Below, piece by piece: positions 45,418 through 56,003 of a stretch of DNA of 64,000 bases; the first letter of the stretch is position 1, and every line of letters starts with the position of its first letter. The position numbers and the translations under genes are program-made. This stretch comes from Gastrodia elata (lineage: Eukaryota > Streptophyta > Magnoliopsida > Asparagales > Orchidaceae): positions 59,888,568 to 59,952,567 of the forward strand of contig CM028669.1 of NCBI GenBank assembly GCA_016760335.1, given 5' to 3'. The notes under the pieces are model-generated. The model saw only the letters and a program-made list of their open reading frames with translations, was not told where the DNA came from and ran no database searches.

Positions 45418-46910
45418 ATGTGTGCCACATGGCACCATCAGAATTCGTCGGCGGATACCTTTCCTATGTGGACTCATTGGTTCTGGAATTCCAACATTCC
45501 GACTCATCTTAGTGTTTTTCTTTGGAGATTTCATAATAATTTAATTAGTGTTGATGAGAATTCACAAAAAAAGGCTTCCATCTTACTTCTAAATGCTCTT
45601 GTTGTGCCTATATTAAATCTATGAATAATGTTTTTTTTGAGTAACAAGGTTAGTATGCAGGTGTGGGAGAGCTCTAGATTTAATAGGCAGAGTGTTCATA
45701 TGGGTAACATTTTCCTTATCTTTGTAGATAGAACACATATGTCTTTACTATATGGGCTATTTGGCAGTCCATAAATCAAGCTAAATACTATTATAAGGCT
45801 ATGTGCCATTGAAGTATCATTAACATTGTCATTAACGAGGTGCAGCTCATCCTTATTCACCCAAATCTTCAAACCGGAGGAATGTGGATAGAGCCAATTT
45901 TATACTCATTTTCAAAATGTTTAACAATGGCAAGTTTATTAATAATTGATCTGGATCCTAGTATTGGTTCTGGCGTTATGTCTGTCTTTGTCGTATGTTT
46001 TTTGGCCTGCTGTCCTTGGTACATTTCTTGGTTCATTTTCTAATGTTGCTATGCGATTTCACTTTTTTTGTTGGTGGGTTGGGGATGAAATGTTTAATTC
46101 TTTTATTATCTGGCTGCGTTGGTTGATTGATATGCTGTGATTGTTTATTTTTTGGTGGTGTATATATTTCTGTGGTTATATGCACATACTATATGGTTTG
46201 AGACTGATTAGTCCCGACTGTTTTCAATTATATCTGGATGTGATGATTGTACATTCTTATGAATCTCTTTGCTGGTGTATCATCAGCATTTTGAGATGTG
46301 ATGAGTTTGTTGCTATGGTCATGATTTGGAGATTCATAACTCCATCTTATATGGGTATGCTGCCTGCTTTGAGTAATTTTAGAATTGATCAGTCTCAGTG
46401 ATTGGATATCGCTAGGGTTAATGAGAAACTATATGCAATTGTGTGTGATGTTTTCGGGTTGTAAGCTAAATCAGCGGGTGGACCTTATGTTAACTATGTA
46501 TGGGCTTCAAATTTTTGCCTACTATAGTAGTAAACCCTACGTTATTTTTACTGTGGCTGCCTAGCCATTGGGAAGTGCCTGGTGAACACCCGTTGGGGTG
46601 TATGTTTTGCAGGAAATGGAGTTCATTCCAGATGGTTATATTAATTCTTCATGAGAAAAATCAAGATGAGATCAAGATGGATTGTTGCATCCATGTTTTA
46701 AAGCCTGTGGGCTTTAGTGCTTGTATTTTGTGAGTTTGGTTTTGTATTTTTTTTTTTTTAAAGACTGCCTTTGTAGGAGCATGTCTTGAGCAGTTTTTTG
46801 TGGGTTGCTCAGATTTTCTTTTAGATTTTGATTTATTGGGTTGATCTAGATCTTTCATATACTCTGGCAACCCTGTTGTATCAATTTATTGTTATCAATA
46901 AAATCTCCTT
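45418..46910 (+). pseudogene. L1-type LINE ORF2 3' part (zinc-binding RVT domain, possible RNase H)
   Basis: At 45418-45624 the frame reads FWNSNIPTHLSVFLWRFHNN and LISVDENSQKKA, the zf-RVT domain at the C-terminus of plant L1 ORF2. It continues after a frameshift with FFLSNKVSMQVWESSRFNRQ near 45640. Around 46560-46640 a weak RNase H-like reading (IGKCLVNTRWGVCFAGNGVH) may be the start of that domain. A T-rich 3' UTR ends near 46910 (AATAAAATCTCC). All frames are broken. The 45840-46733 open frames are probably chance or remnant. Confidence 0.68.
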
Positions 46911-48747
46911 TTTATAGCAAATTTTTTGATTTTAAATTACTAGCATCTTTGGAAAATATTACAAGCCATAGCTTTGCTAATTTTCTTCTTTACCTTTTCA
47001 CTTCGATGTTTATTTTTTATGAACAATTTTCATTCCAAATTAACAACTTTTCTAGTGCTTATAAGGTTTTGAAGTGATGATAGTAACACAAATTTCTTAA
47101 AGAAATGCTCTAAATTTTACCCAATTGGTGTACAAAGCTCAAGTTAAAAAATGTACTCATGACAACAAATTAGCCACAAGTCTTTGATTTTGTTAATATT
47201 GAGAATTTTAATGTTTATATTCACAAGTTATTTATGTACATATACTTGTATTTATTTGTAAACTAGTACATATTTATTTCTTTTCTATCAAATAATAGTT
47301 TTTAATCACAATTTGTTAATATAAGATCTTATATTTATGCCCATGTCTTAGTATATTTTGGTACTATTTAGGGAATTTAGTAGGCCTTAGATTGGCTCAT
47401 TTTAGAGATCTTGATGGTGGCCTTTATCATGGTTTTATGGGGCAAGTTAAATTTTTCATGTTAAGATCAATTGAATATAAAAGTGTTTGTATAATGTGGT
47501 TCTTGAAGGAGATGCTAGTTGGTTCCTTAAATGATGATTGGCCATAGATCAAGTGGCAATGATTTTGAGTTTTAGATAAGTTATATGATAGGAATGGTCT
47601 CAATACCCAATAAGACATATACATCTAGCTTATAGTATCAACCTAATTAAATTGCACCTTAAAATTGATCTTAATCATGACAATAATATTATTTGCAACT
47701 TTCAAGACTAGCACCTTAATTAATCATTTCAACATTATGCCACATTTAAATGGTTAAGAAAAACTAGTGAGGCATTAATAAGCTAGCTAAATACCATTAT
47801 ATTGGCTTATTAAGTTAAGAACTAAAACATCAACATAATGTACTCAAATAAGGAGCTATATTAGCTTGCAAGCTTAAGGAAAGAAGTATAGGTATACTTT
47901 AATGAGCTAAAAATAAACTTATTATATTGTTGAAATTATTCTTTAAAGTCTTATTTGGTATTATAGTAATGCTCAATTAACTAATAAGATGTAGATAAGA
48001 AAATTAACAATATGATTAAACAAATATAAGATTTGTTTTGTGAACTTGAAATCAAAGTATGAGTTTGTAATAACACGATATTACATTATCTTACTATATA
48101 ATATTAAGTTGTTAATCATCAAGATCATATTGGGTTTTTGTACAGTAATAAATAATAAAATAAAATTCTTACATCACATCCATTCAACACAAAAATGAAA
48201 TCTTAGAAAAATAAACAAAATAATTATCTTAGAAATATTCACAAATCAATCATTTACAAATCATTAAAATAAAAGAAAGATGCATTATCTCTCTCAAAAT
48301 AAAGAAAAAGGCAATGCATCAATAATCTCCTTAAACTTGTCTTGCTCCTCACCTATATCTCAATCTAATGCACACAATATGCTAGGGAACCATTGAATTT
48401 GATAAAAATTTAATTAAATTATTAAGATATCAAAATTTATAAATAAATAAAATGCAATATGCAATAAAAAGAACTTATACAACAATAATTTGTAAATGAA
48501 AAATAAATATACTCATCTAAATAAAAAACATTCATGCAATTATATCATTAGCTGCAACACATGCATAGTAAATAAATATCAAAAAGTGTGCTCAATCAAC
48601 AATTGTGTGTTTTAAGTTGTTCTATTGGGTAAATCCAGAACATGAGGAGACAGGTGTCTATCTGACTATTATTTGGGTTCCCTTATTTCCTGCATACGTC
48701 TCCATATAGGCTAAGTGCTTCATTATTGTTCAAGATAACAAACTAGC
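46911..48747. other. AT-rich intergenic sequence
   Basis: No gene, domain or element boundary recognised. Only short unsupported open frames are present. Confidence 0.5.
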
Positions 48748-48756
48748 TGTGGCGCC

Positions 48757-48794
48757 CCGCTCCCTAAGCCCACAATCATTAAGTTAAGGAGCGG
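48757..48794. repeat. Inverted repeat at LTR 3' end
   Basis: CCGCTCCCTAA (48757-48767) pairs with TTAAGGAGCGG (48784-48794), with one mismatch in 11. Confidence 0.75.
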
Positions 48795-49095
48795 AGGTCA
48801 CTTGTGCAAATCCTTCTCTTATCATTGGATTAGGTAAGATCCACAATCCACTAATAAGGGGAGGACGTGCACAGAATAATTAAGAGGATCAGTCACTAAA
48901 TCTGACATACAGATAGAGTGCGGAAGCTAAATGAAGTAAATAGTACATCCATTCATCATGCATCACATAAGAAACTCAGAAAGTAATAAAGTGCATAAAG
49001 TAAATCATAGCCACATTACTTGTATTATTACAACATTTAAATAGTTTAAAAGACTGAAAGATAAATCACTCATCCTCACAAGCGGCTAAAAGGAA

Positions 49096-49203
49096 CTAAG
49101 CAATATCCGGTTCTCCTGGCTGAAGCTCCTCCTCTAAGTAAGGCACCTTCGCTTCAGCACCTAGCTCCTCAAACCTATCTGAATCTGACATTATCGGTTT
49201 CAT
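49096..49203 (-). other. Conserved acidic micro-reading frame in LTR (35 aa)
   Basis: ATG at 49203, stop at 49096-49098. It begins MKPIMSDSDRFEELG and ends ELQPGEPDIA. The copy at 62385-62480 begins MKPIMVDSKLFEEIE. Both are Glu-rich and follow the same T-rich, AG-ended tract. Whether it is translated is unknown. Confidence 0.55.
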
Positions 49204-49694
49204 AATGCTAGGGCCCTAGCCAATAAAAGAAAATTCTTGTTAGACAATTGTCTAAGTACATTTTAAGCTGAATATCTTACATGTGTTATTAATGTCACTA
49301 TTTTTATACTTAAACACAACAAAAAGTAACTAAGCAATAGGAGTAGTAAGCGTAATAAGAAATATGGACAGTTATAAATATAGCATTTATAACTAAACAA
49401 TAAATGAGGCAAAAACACATCTCAACAACTAAGCAAGGAGTGGGCATATACATGTATAGTAAGTAAGAGTACTGAAAGTAAAGTCTAACCTTAAATATGC
49501 TAATAATCATATGACATATGCAAATTAAATGATAGAAATTTGAATATTGTACATATAGTAAGCAGCAAAATCTAGCATCCTATAAATATGTACAAGTGAG
49601 CAGGTAAGTAAAGGAACATAGCTGACTAAAATATGCATCAAAATACAGTACACAGTAAGCTGAAAACTGAAACAGGTATGTAAAGACTGTCACA

Positions 49695-49795
49695 TCAGAA
49701 AGATGGCCATCGGGATGGTGAAATCCCCAAAGCTTTTCTGGGCTTAGGCAGATAGAAACCCCCATAGCCTTTCTGGGCTAGGGCAGACAATATCC
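49695..49795. repeat. Two-copy tandem repeat in LTR
   Basis: AAGCTTTTCTGGGCTTAGGCAG and AGCCTTTCTGGGCTAGGGCAG, a unit of about 40 bp. Confidence 0.75.
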
Positions 49796-50207
49796 AGCAG
49801 CAGAACCGAGGAGGCTGTAAATACAAATGCAGAATCTTTTAGTTATATTATTTTGTTTCTGTGGACACGTCCAAAAACAGCCGAGGAGTCAAGCACATCT
49901 GTAAGACTATATGGGTTCCAAGCTTAACACACACTCCTCAACGAGTAATGTTAAGCATCCTTATTACTCCTTACTCCTGTCAATTAGGGTAAATGTACAT
50001 CGAATCTACTAAATATACTGAACCCAAAGGCAATTGTTATCCTAATTATTATAAGTTTTCATTTTATGCACAAAGTTCTCTTATATGACATGAACAAAGA
50101 ATTAAGCACAAAAACATGGATTGCGTAGCAACAAAATTAATCAAGTAAGCAAGGGACTCTTCTATACATGGTGACACTGTTATTGTCTAATTAAACCATT
50201 CTAATTA

Positions 50208-50263
50208 TTCTAAGTTACACAAGTTCAGGATCTCCAATTTCTATTATCGAGTGTAACTTAGAA
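50208..50263. repeat. 13-bp inverted repeat in LTR
   Basis: TTCTAAGTTACAC (50208-50220) and GTGTAACTTAGAA (50251-50263) are exact complements. Confidence 0.85.
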
Positions 50264-50488
50264 GCACGGCCTTATATGTTAAAAGGATTAGAACTGATCA
50301 GGTTCTAATCTAATTCAATCAAACACAACTATAAGTTTAATCAATAAATTATACGTCCTAGTTTTATGAATTTAGACGTCTTATCTAAGATCTGATCAAA
50401 ATCTACTAGACTATAGATTATGGATTAAACACCATGAGATTGAGCTTAATCACATAACCTAAAAAGGTTAAGACCTAAGATCTAGGTT

Positions 50489-50960
50489 TCAGTCTAAAAG
50501 TGATCTATTGATTAAGGTAGATCCTATGGAAGCTCTTGTACTAAGGTTCCCTATAAATGACTTAGCTTGTTTACCACTTCTCATGGTGATCTTCTTCTTT
50601 TGGCAGTTAATGATGGTGTCATGCTGACTTATCCAATTCATGCTTAAAATAACATTGAAATTGGTTATTGGCAATACTACAAACTTGGCTTCAAAATTTT
50701 TCTCTCCGAATGGGACTTGTAGCTTGCAGAATTGACTGGCTTGCAATTGAGCTCCGGACGGTAATCCTACACTTAGAGATTTTGCTAAGCGGTATACTGC
50801 CAAATTGAGAGACTTCGTCCAGCTCTCAGAGATGGAGTGACTTGCTCCAGTATCGAATAGAATATTACAAGGCTTATTATTTATATAGATTGTACATAAT
50901 TATGGATGTGGAAGTCTACAAGTTACTTTTTAGGCAAGTAATAATAAAATTGTAGATTAG
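50489..50960 (-). pseudogene. Ty3/gypsy aspartic protease remnant
   Basis: The minus-strand reading gives NNKPCNILFDTGASHSISES, with the retropepsin catalytic motif DTGA intact (near 50850). Then come FEAKFVVLPITNFNVILSMN and WISQHDTIINCQKKKITMR (ILGMDWL-like in the family), open to 50489. Protease would normally be followed by reverse transcriptase, but here an LTR follows directly. The open part starts at 50803; the catalytic motif lies just before it in the same reading. The upstream edge is cut at 51020 by the Athila-like LTR. It is a fragment and not functional. Confidence 0.86.
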
Positions 50961-51186
50961 TTTAGAAGCGTGTACCCGACACCATATGGTTGTCTTCTAT
51001 GGCCTCAGTAGGTTGAGGGCTGATGAATCCATAAATTATATCTAAAATAAAAGAAAACTCATTCATTTTAACCTTTTAACTACTCCTAAATCAAATTTTA
51101 TCTATCTTTTTCAGGAAAATGGCATCCAAGGTAATTTTGAGACAATTTTTACAAAATTCTTAAATTTTTCAAAGGAATCCGCTGCA

Positions 51187-51665
51187 GCGCGCTACAGTGG
51201 GTCATTTTGCAAACGGGGACGCTATAGCATGCTGCAACAGGTACATTTGTGAACCGCGGGCGCGGTAGCGCGCTGCAGCGGGTCCATTTGCGAACCGCGA
51301 GTGCGGTAGCGCGCTGCAGCGGGTACATTTGTGAACCGCGGGCGCGGTAGCGCGCTGCAGCGGTTCATTTACGAATCGCAGGCACTGTAGCGCACTGCAG
51401 CGGGACCATTTGCGAACCGCGAGTGCGGTAGCGAGCTGCAGCGGAACATTTTGCAATTTGAGCAGCTACCGAGCGCTGCAGCAGAGCATTTTGCGAAATG
51501 CTCTCGCTACAGCGCGTTGCAGCGGTACGATTTGCAAAAAGAACCGTTATAGCGCGCTACAGCAGGTAATTTTGCGAAATGTGGACGCGGTAGCGCGCGG
51601 CAGTGGGAGACTTAGCATTATTTTGCTTGCTCCATTGTGCGCTATAGCACGCTGCAGCGGTCGCC
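51187..51665. repeat. 41-bp GC-rich palindromic minisatellite, 5' LTR
   Basis: About five regular units of the type GCGCGGTAGCGCGCTGCAGC, GGGTCCATTTGCGAACCGCG, followed by degenerate units in which the CATTTTGCGAAATG word replaces the AACCGCG end. GCGCTGCAGCGC is itself a palindrome. The same array with more units lies at 62945-63500. Confidence 0.92.
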
Positions 51666-51917
51666 GCCAGTTTTGCTAGTCAGATGCATTTATTGCGGCT
51701 GGGACAAGACCCCCAACCTGCATCTTGTCCCCAGCCATCATTCCCTGCAGCAGCTCCAATTTTCAATGGAAGATGGACTCTTGATTTGATAAGAAGTATA
51801 AACAAAAAATGATATTGGTCACTTCATCTTTAATTTGGGATTTGCCATCATTACTTCAAATTTTTTTTATCAAATTGCTGGTTTTGGAGAGGATGAAGGA
51901 GTATGCAGCCCCTCTTC

Positions 51918-51925
51918 TATAAATA
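51918..51925 (+). promoter_or_regulatory. LTR TATA box
   Basis: TATAAATA, conserved in the 3' LTR at 63760-63767 and followed in both by ACCCCCTCTTGACTAGAGG-like sequence. Confidence 0.75.
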
Positions 51926-52449
51926 CACCCCCTCTTGACTAGAGGGGGTTCACAATTTTGCTCAAGATAATAAGTAAAGAGGAGGAGTGCATAAGGAGAA
52001 GTGAGGAACTCCCCAAGGGTGGCAAGACAAGCTCTAGCTAAGGAGGAGAAGAAAGAAGGCAGCATTAGAGACCTAATGGAGGTGCTTGAAGAAGGAGAAG
52101 AAGAAATCCGGAGAACTTCCAAGGAACGTTCCTAATATCTTCTAAATCTTACTCTTGTATTTTCTTTTCTTAGTTGATCATGAAAGGGTCTTTATTCATA
52201 TATGTGTTTTTCATCACTTCCTTTGTAATGAGTAGCTAAATCTCCCTTGGGGAGGGTTGGGGAATTCTCATGTGTATGTGTTATTATTAATGTATGAAGT
52301 TTTCCTCAAGAAAAATTAAATTGTAAAGGACTTAATGAAATATGCATTTTATTATTTGGTCTTGAATGTGGATAAAAGGAAATGAACTAATAATTTCAAG
52401 AACTAAATTGTCTTTTGCTCATAGCTCTCCTTAGGTTGGATGCTAGATT

Positions 52450-52640
52450 TATGAGTGCATGAGAGCTTAGAACTATGTGACAAAGTTCTTGAGCTTAATG
52501 CACCTAAATCTAAGCTCAATCAAAATGGTGATGCATGTGATGTTAAGACCCACTAAATGAGCTCCTTAGCTCAACATAATTGAGGTAAAGGAAGAAATAG
52601 TTGAGTGCTCATGAACTAAGTGACATAGTCATTGAGCCCA
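52450..52640. repeat. TGTGACA-centred repeats in LTR, copy B
   Basis: AGCTTAGAACTATGTGACAA with GTTCTTGAGCT, and GCTCATGAACTAAGTGACAT with GTCATTGAGC, each with short inverted arms. They parallel 36035-36440. Confidence 0.65.
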
Positions 52641-53140
52641 ACATATTAATCCCTAATCTCAACTATGTGGGATGCAAGTGATGCTCGTAGTGGAATCAAT
52701 GCTTATAAGATCTTAAAACATAAATAATCATAATCTCCTTGATCAAGAGATAAGATGAAAATCTAAAACCTAAAATCTTATAAGAATTTGTGCTAAAGTA
52801 GAACCAAATGTGTGTTCATTTTGTGCACAAGATTTGAACTTGTGAGACTTTGAGATAAAATCTCAAGGTGATCAATGTGCACTTGATAAACAAAATATAA
52901 ATGAAAGACAGCTTGAGAAATCAAAAGTACATTGGTAATGTATCATCACATGTGGAATAACCCCAACTCATCAATTAAATCATAGCTTAAATATTAGTGA
53001 AAATAGATAGACATTAGTAACAAAATAACAAATTCTCTGTGATTCGATAAATCTCAGAAAGTAACTCTTTCCACTTATTACTTCAGACCACGTACACTTG
53101 CGTGTGAGCGCAAACGTGTATTTACAGTCTGTCAAGTTTT

Positions 53141-53158
53141 TGGCATCGTTGTCGGGGA
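53141..53158 (+). other. Primer-binding site, Athila-type (tRNA-Asp class)
   Basis: TGGCATCGTTGTCGGGGA differs from the lineage form TGGCGCCGTTGCCGGGGA by two CpG-decay-type changes. Confidence 0.85.
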
Positions 53159-53453
53159 ATTGGTATTTGTTTCGTATTAAGGATAATCTATAAGTAGCTA
53201 GTGATTTAAGCATTTCTTGCATATATTTCTAGTTTTTAATTTTTTTTTGTAATTATAGGAACTAACCTCTTACATTTTTTCTTATCTTATTTTTGCTAAC
53301 TTGCTGAACTTTATTGCTAAAATTATTCTTGATAGCCATATTATTATTTGTATGAGTAGAAGAGTTTGCACTAAATATCTTTTTGATCCAAAAATTAAGA
53401 GAACATATTTACAGGTTATGAGAGAACAAAATCTTTCAAATCAATAAGCCATT

Positions 53454-54736
53454 ATGGACAACTATAATGAAAATATAGGAGAACCTTTAGGAGAGACTAG
53501 GGGAAGAGCACTCAGAGACTATGCACTACCCACTGTTAGGAGAATCCCCATGCTATTGTTAGGCCAAATATTGAAGCCAATAATTTTGAGATTAAACCTT
53601 CCATACTGAGTATGGTACAAAATAATCAGTTTGGGGGTTTAACCACTGAAGACCCAAACTCACATATTTTAACTTTTCTTGAAATATGTGACACCATCAG
53701 GTTTAACGGCGTTTCTGAAGACGTAGTTAAATTGCGGCTTTTCCCATTCTCTTTAAGAGATAGAGCCAAGAGTTGGCTCAGCTCTCTACCTAGTGATTCC
53801 ATCCGGACATAGGATGATTTGGCTAAGAAATTCTTAGCAAAATATTTCTCTCCAGTGAAAATCGCTAGATCGAGAATTGAGATCACCAACTTCACTCAGT
53901 TGGAAGGCGAGACTCTATATGATGGGTGGGACCATTTTAAGGAATGCCTCAGGGGTTGCCCACATCATGGGTTCCCTCTATGGATGCAAGTGCAAACTTT
54001 TTACAATGGTTTGAACGCTCCTATGAGGACACTCATAGATGCAGCCGCCGGTGGTTCCATTAGCGGTAAAACCTAAGAGGAAGCTTATGACCTCTTGGAG
54101 GAAATTGCCAACAATGCATATCAATGGCCTTCTGAAAGGTTAAAAAATGAAGCTTTAAAGGTAAATGAGTCTGATCAAATAATGATGTTACAATATGAAA
54201 TACATGCCTTAAATGAAAAAATAAAAAGAATGAATATCAATGTTGTTCTTGAGGCGCATTGTGATTTGTGCGGGGGTAAGCATAATAGTAAAAATTACAA
54301 TCTAAATAACCCATTTGTACAAATCAACACTGAACAAATAAACTACCTGAGAAACAATAACTCTATGAATAACCCTTACTCCAACACCTACAACCCAGGA
54401 TGGAAAAACCATCCAAATTTCTCTTGGAGTAATAATAATAATAACTCAAATCAATATGGGGGAAGTTCATCCAATCAACAAGGCATGCATAGTGGAAATA
54501 ACAACAATAATCATCACCCCAATTTAGAAGGGGCCTTCAACTCTTTCAAAGCAGAAACGATCCAATTTATGTGCCACACAGAAGCCACTATCACGCACCA
54601 TGATGCTTCTATCCAAGGGATAGAAGCTTCCCTGAGGAATAGAGACCCAATTGGGGCAGATCTCCAAGCAGCTGACCTCTCGGCAGCAAGGGGTCCTACC
54701 CAGTTCGACCGAAATAAACCCCAGGGAGTTGGTTAG
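53454..54736 (+). pseudogene. Athila-like gag, copy B
   Basis: Capsid gene of an Athila-lineage element. It starts MDNYNENIGEP, shifts frame once near 53550, then stays in one frame: FGGLTTEDPNSHILTFLEIC, KLRLFPFSLRDRAKSWLSSL, FLAKYFSPVKIARSRIEI, CPHHGFPLWMQVQTFYNGLN and IDAAAGGSISGKT. Next are EEAYDLLEEIANNAYQWPSE, a zinc-knuckle-like CDLCGGKHNSKNYN, and the Asn-rich NPYSNTYNPGWKNHPNFSWS. In-frame stops at 53810 (a lost Trp codon), 54074 and 54734 break it. It is the best preserved coding region after ATG101. Confidence 0.92.
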
Positions 54737-55357
54737 TGCGATACATTCGGAAGATATGTGTGGGGAATTAAAACTGAAGGTATGAGTGCAACAGGTTATA
54801 TTGTAGAGGAAGGGAAAGAAAAAATAGGGAATGAGAGTGAGAAGCTAACAGCTCCTAAATGTGAAGACCCGGAGAGGTTGAGCATCCCCTGCATAATCAG
54901 AAACAAAGTATTTGTAGATCCCTTGTGTGATCTAAGTGTTTCGGTCAATGTTATGCCCTACCATATTTATGAACATCTAAAGGTAGGAGGGATGGAATAT
55001 AGCTCAATGATTTTGGAATTTACCAACTTAGAATCCCTTACCCCTCTTGGAATGATAAAAAATGTTGCAGTTGAATTAAGAAGTTTTATAGTTCCAACTA
55101 ATTTTATGGTTTGTGAATGGGATCAATGGAATAAGAATTCCACGATTATTTTTGGGAGACCCTTTCTAATGAGTGTGAAAGCTGTTATTGATATAGGTCG
55201 TGGGTTTATGAGTGCAAATGTAAGAGGAAGAACTGAATTAATTGACCTTAAACCCACTTTATTTAAGAAAAGAGAGATGGAAAATGAGGTGATGAGAAGG
55301 GTAAGAGAAGAAAGATTATGGGTTGATGATGTACTTGAAGATCTAATGTTGGAATAA
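54737..55357 (+). pseudogene. Athila-like aspartic protease, copy B
   Basis: In the same frame as gag after the stop at 54734. It contains IPCIIRNKVFVDPLCDLSVS (the usual DLGAS active site reads DLSVS here), VNVMPYHIYEHL, VPTNFMVCEWDQW and STIIFGRPFLMSVKAVIDIG, ending with a Lys/Glu-rich tail at 55357. The active-site change and the upstream stops argue it is dead. It ends the pol-like region: no reverse transcriptase follows. The small frame 55358-55594 (Lys-rich, KRKMRRGKMKKK) continues the same reading after the stop. Confidence 0.9.
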
Positions 55358-55651
55358 ATGAATTCTGATCATAGCTCAACTCTTTCCTATAAAAAGGGGA
55401 GCAAGGAAGGAATGAAGAAAAGGAAAATGAGAAGGGGGAAAATGAAGAAGAAGACTCCCCCAAAGCTTGAATTAGAGGATATGGATCCGCTAGGGGAAGT
55501 CAGAGATGACGAAGGTTCAAGCCACCCCACAGGTTGTTCTCACTCAAGCATCTTTAGCTTATGGAAGAGGAAACCACCGGATCCGACTAGTTGATCGTTA
55601 GCGAGTCTAGCTAAAGACGTTAAATTAAGCGCTTTTTGGGAGGCAACCCAA

Positions 55652-55765
55652 ACCAAAAAAAAAAAAAAAATTCAGCGCTATAGCGCGTTGCAGCTGAAAT
55701 TCCGCGATAGCGCGCTGTAGCGGACAATCTGCTACCGCGCGCTGCTGCGGTTTGCTTCAACTGCT
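55652..55765. repeat. Internal GC-rich spacer, copy B
   Basis: Contains GCGCTATAGCGCGTTGCAGC, GATAGCGCGCTGTAGCGG and TACCGCGCGCTGCTGCGG, the same word family as the LTR array. It follows a poly(A) run and is followed by a C-homopolymer at 55823-55837. Confidence 0.85.
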
Positions 55766-55909
55766 GAATTTTTCCGTCTTGGGAATAATGCAGTCAAAAG
55801 GTCATGACATTTAGGTTTCCTCCCCCCCCCCCCCCTTCACATGGATCACCATATTAATGGCATGGGAAAGACCATTTGACCACCTTCTCTTGCCTTGGAT
55901 TTTCTTGGT

Positions 55910-55917
55910 TATAAATA
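55910..55917 (+). promoter_or_regulatory. Possible internal TATA box, copy B
   Basis: TATAAATA lies 94 bp upstream of the ATG of the second gene. The order GC-rich palindromes, then TATA, then leader repeats that of the LTR promoter. Confidence 0.55.
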
Positions 55918-56003
55918 AGGAGGCAATGGGGGGTTATCCTTGCATCATTCCAATTCTCTTATTCTCTCTTAGCTCTTGATCTCTCTAGCTCTCATATCTC
56001 ACC

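Larger units (their letters stand above)
48748..50488 (-). mobile_element. Gypsy LTR, minus orientation, 5' truncated
   Basis: Its 3' terminus is TGTGGCGCCCCG at 48748. The conserved block at 49090-49260 is clearly homologous to 62310-62480. Read on the minus strand it runs TACTTAGACAATTGTCTAAC, a T-rich tract, GGCTAGGGCCCTAGC and an acidic frame. Tandem repeats lie at 49695-49795 and a 13-bp inverted repeat at 50208-50263. The 5' part of the LTR is missing: at about 50489 it meets protease coding sequence, so a deletion removed everything between protease and mid-LTR. Confidence 0.82.
51021..53134 (+). mobile_element. 5' LTR of Athila-like copy B (about 2.1 kb)
   Basis: Starts TGATGAATCC, identical to the sequence after the polypurine tract at 58040. 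Its end is placed just before AGTTTT and the primer-binding site. It carries the 41-bp GC-rich array (51187-51665), a TATA box at 51918 and the AAATCTCCCTTGGGGAGGG motif near 52230. TGTGACA-centred repeats lie at 52450-52640. The open frames 51202-51679 on both strands come from the GC-rich repeats. Confidence 0.85.

Noticed and set aside
45840..46401. Overlapping open frames as a membrane protein gene
   Set aside because: The hydrophobic readings come from T-rich LINE 3' sequence lying between LINE domains.
51202..51679. Open frames on both strands over the 5' LTR array
   Set aside because: Same cause: stop-poor tandem repeat, with no homology beyond the repeat.
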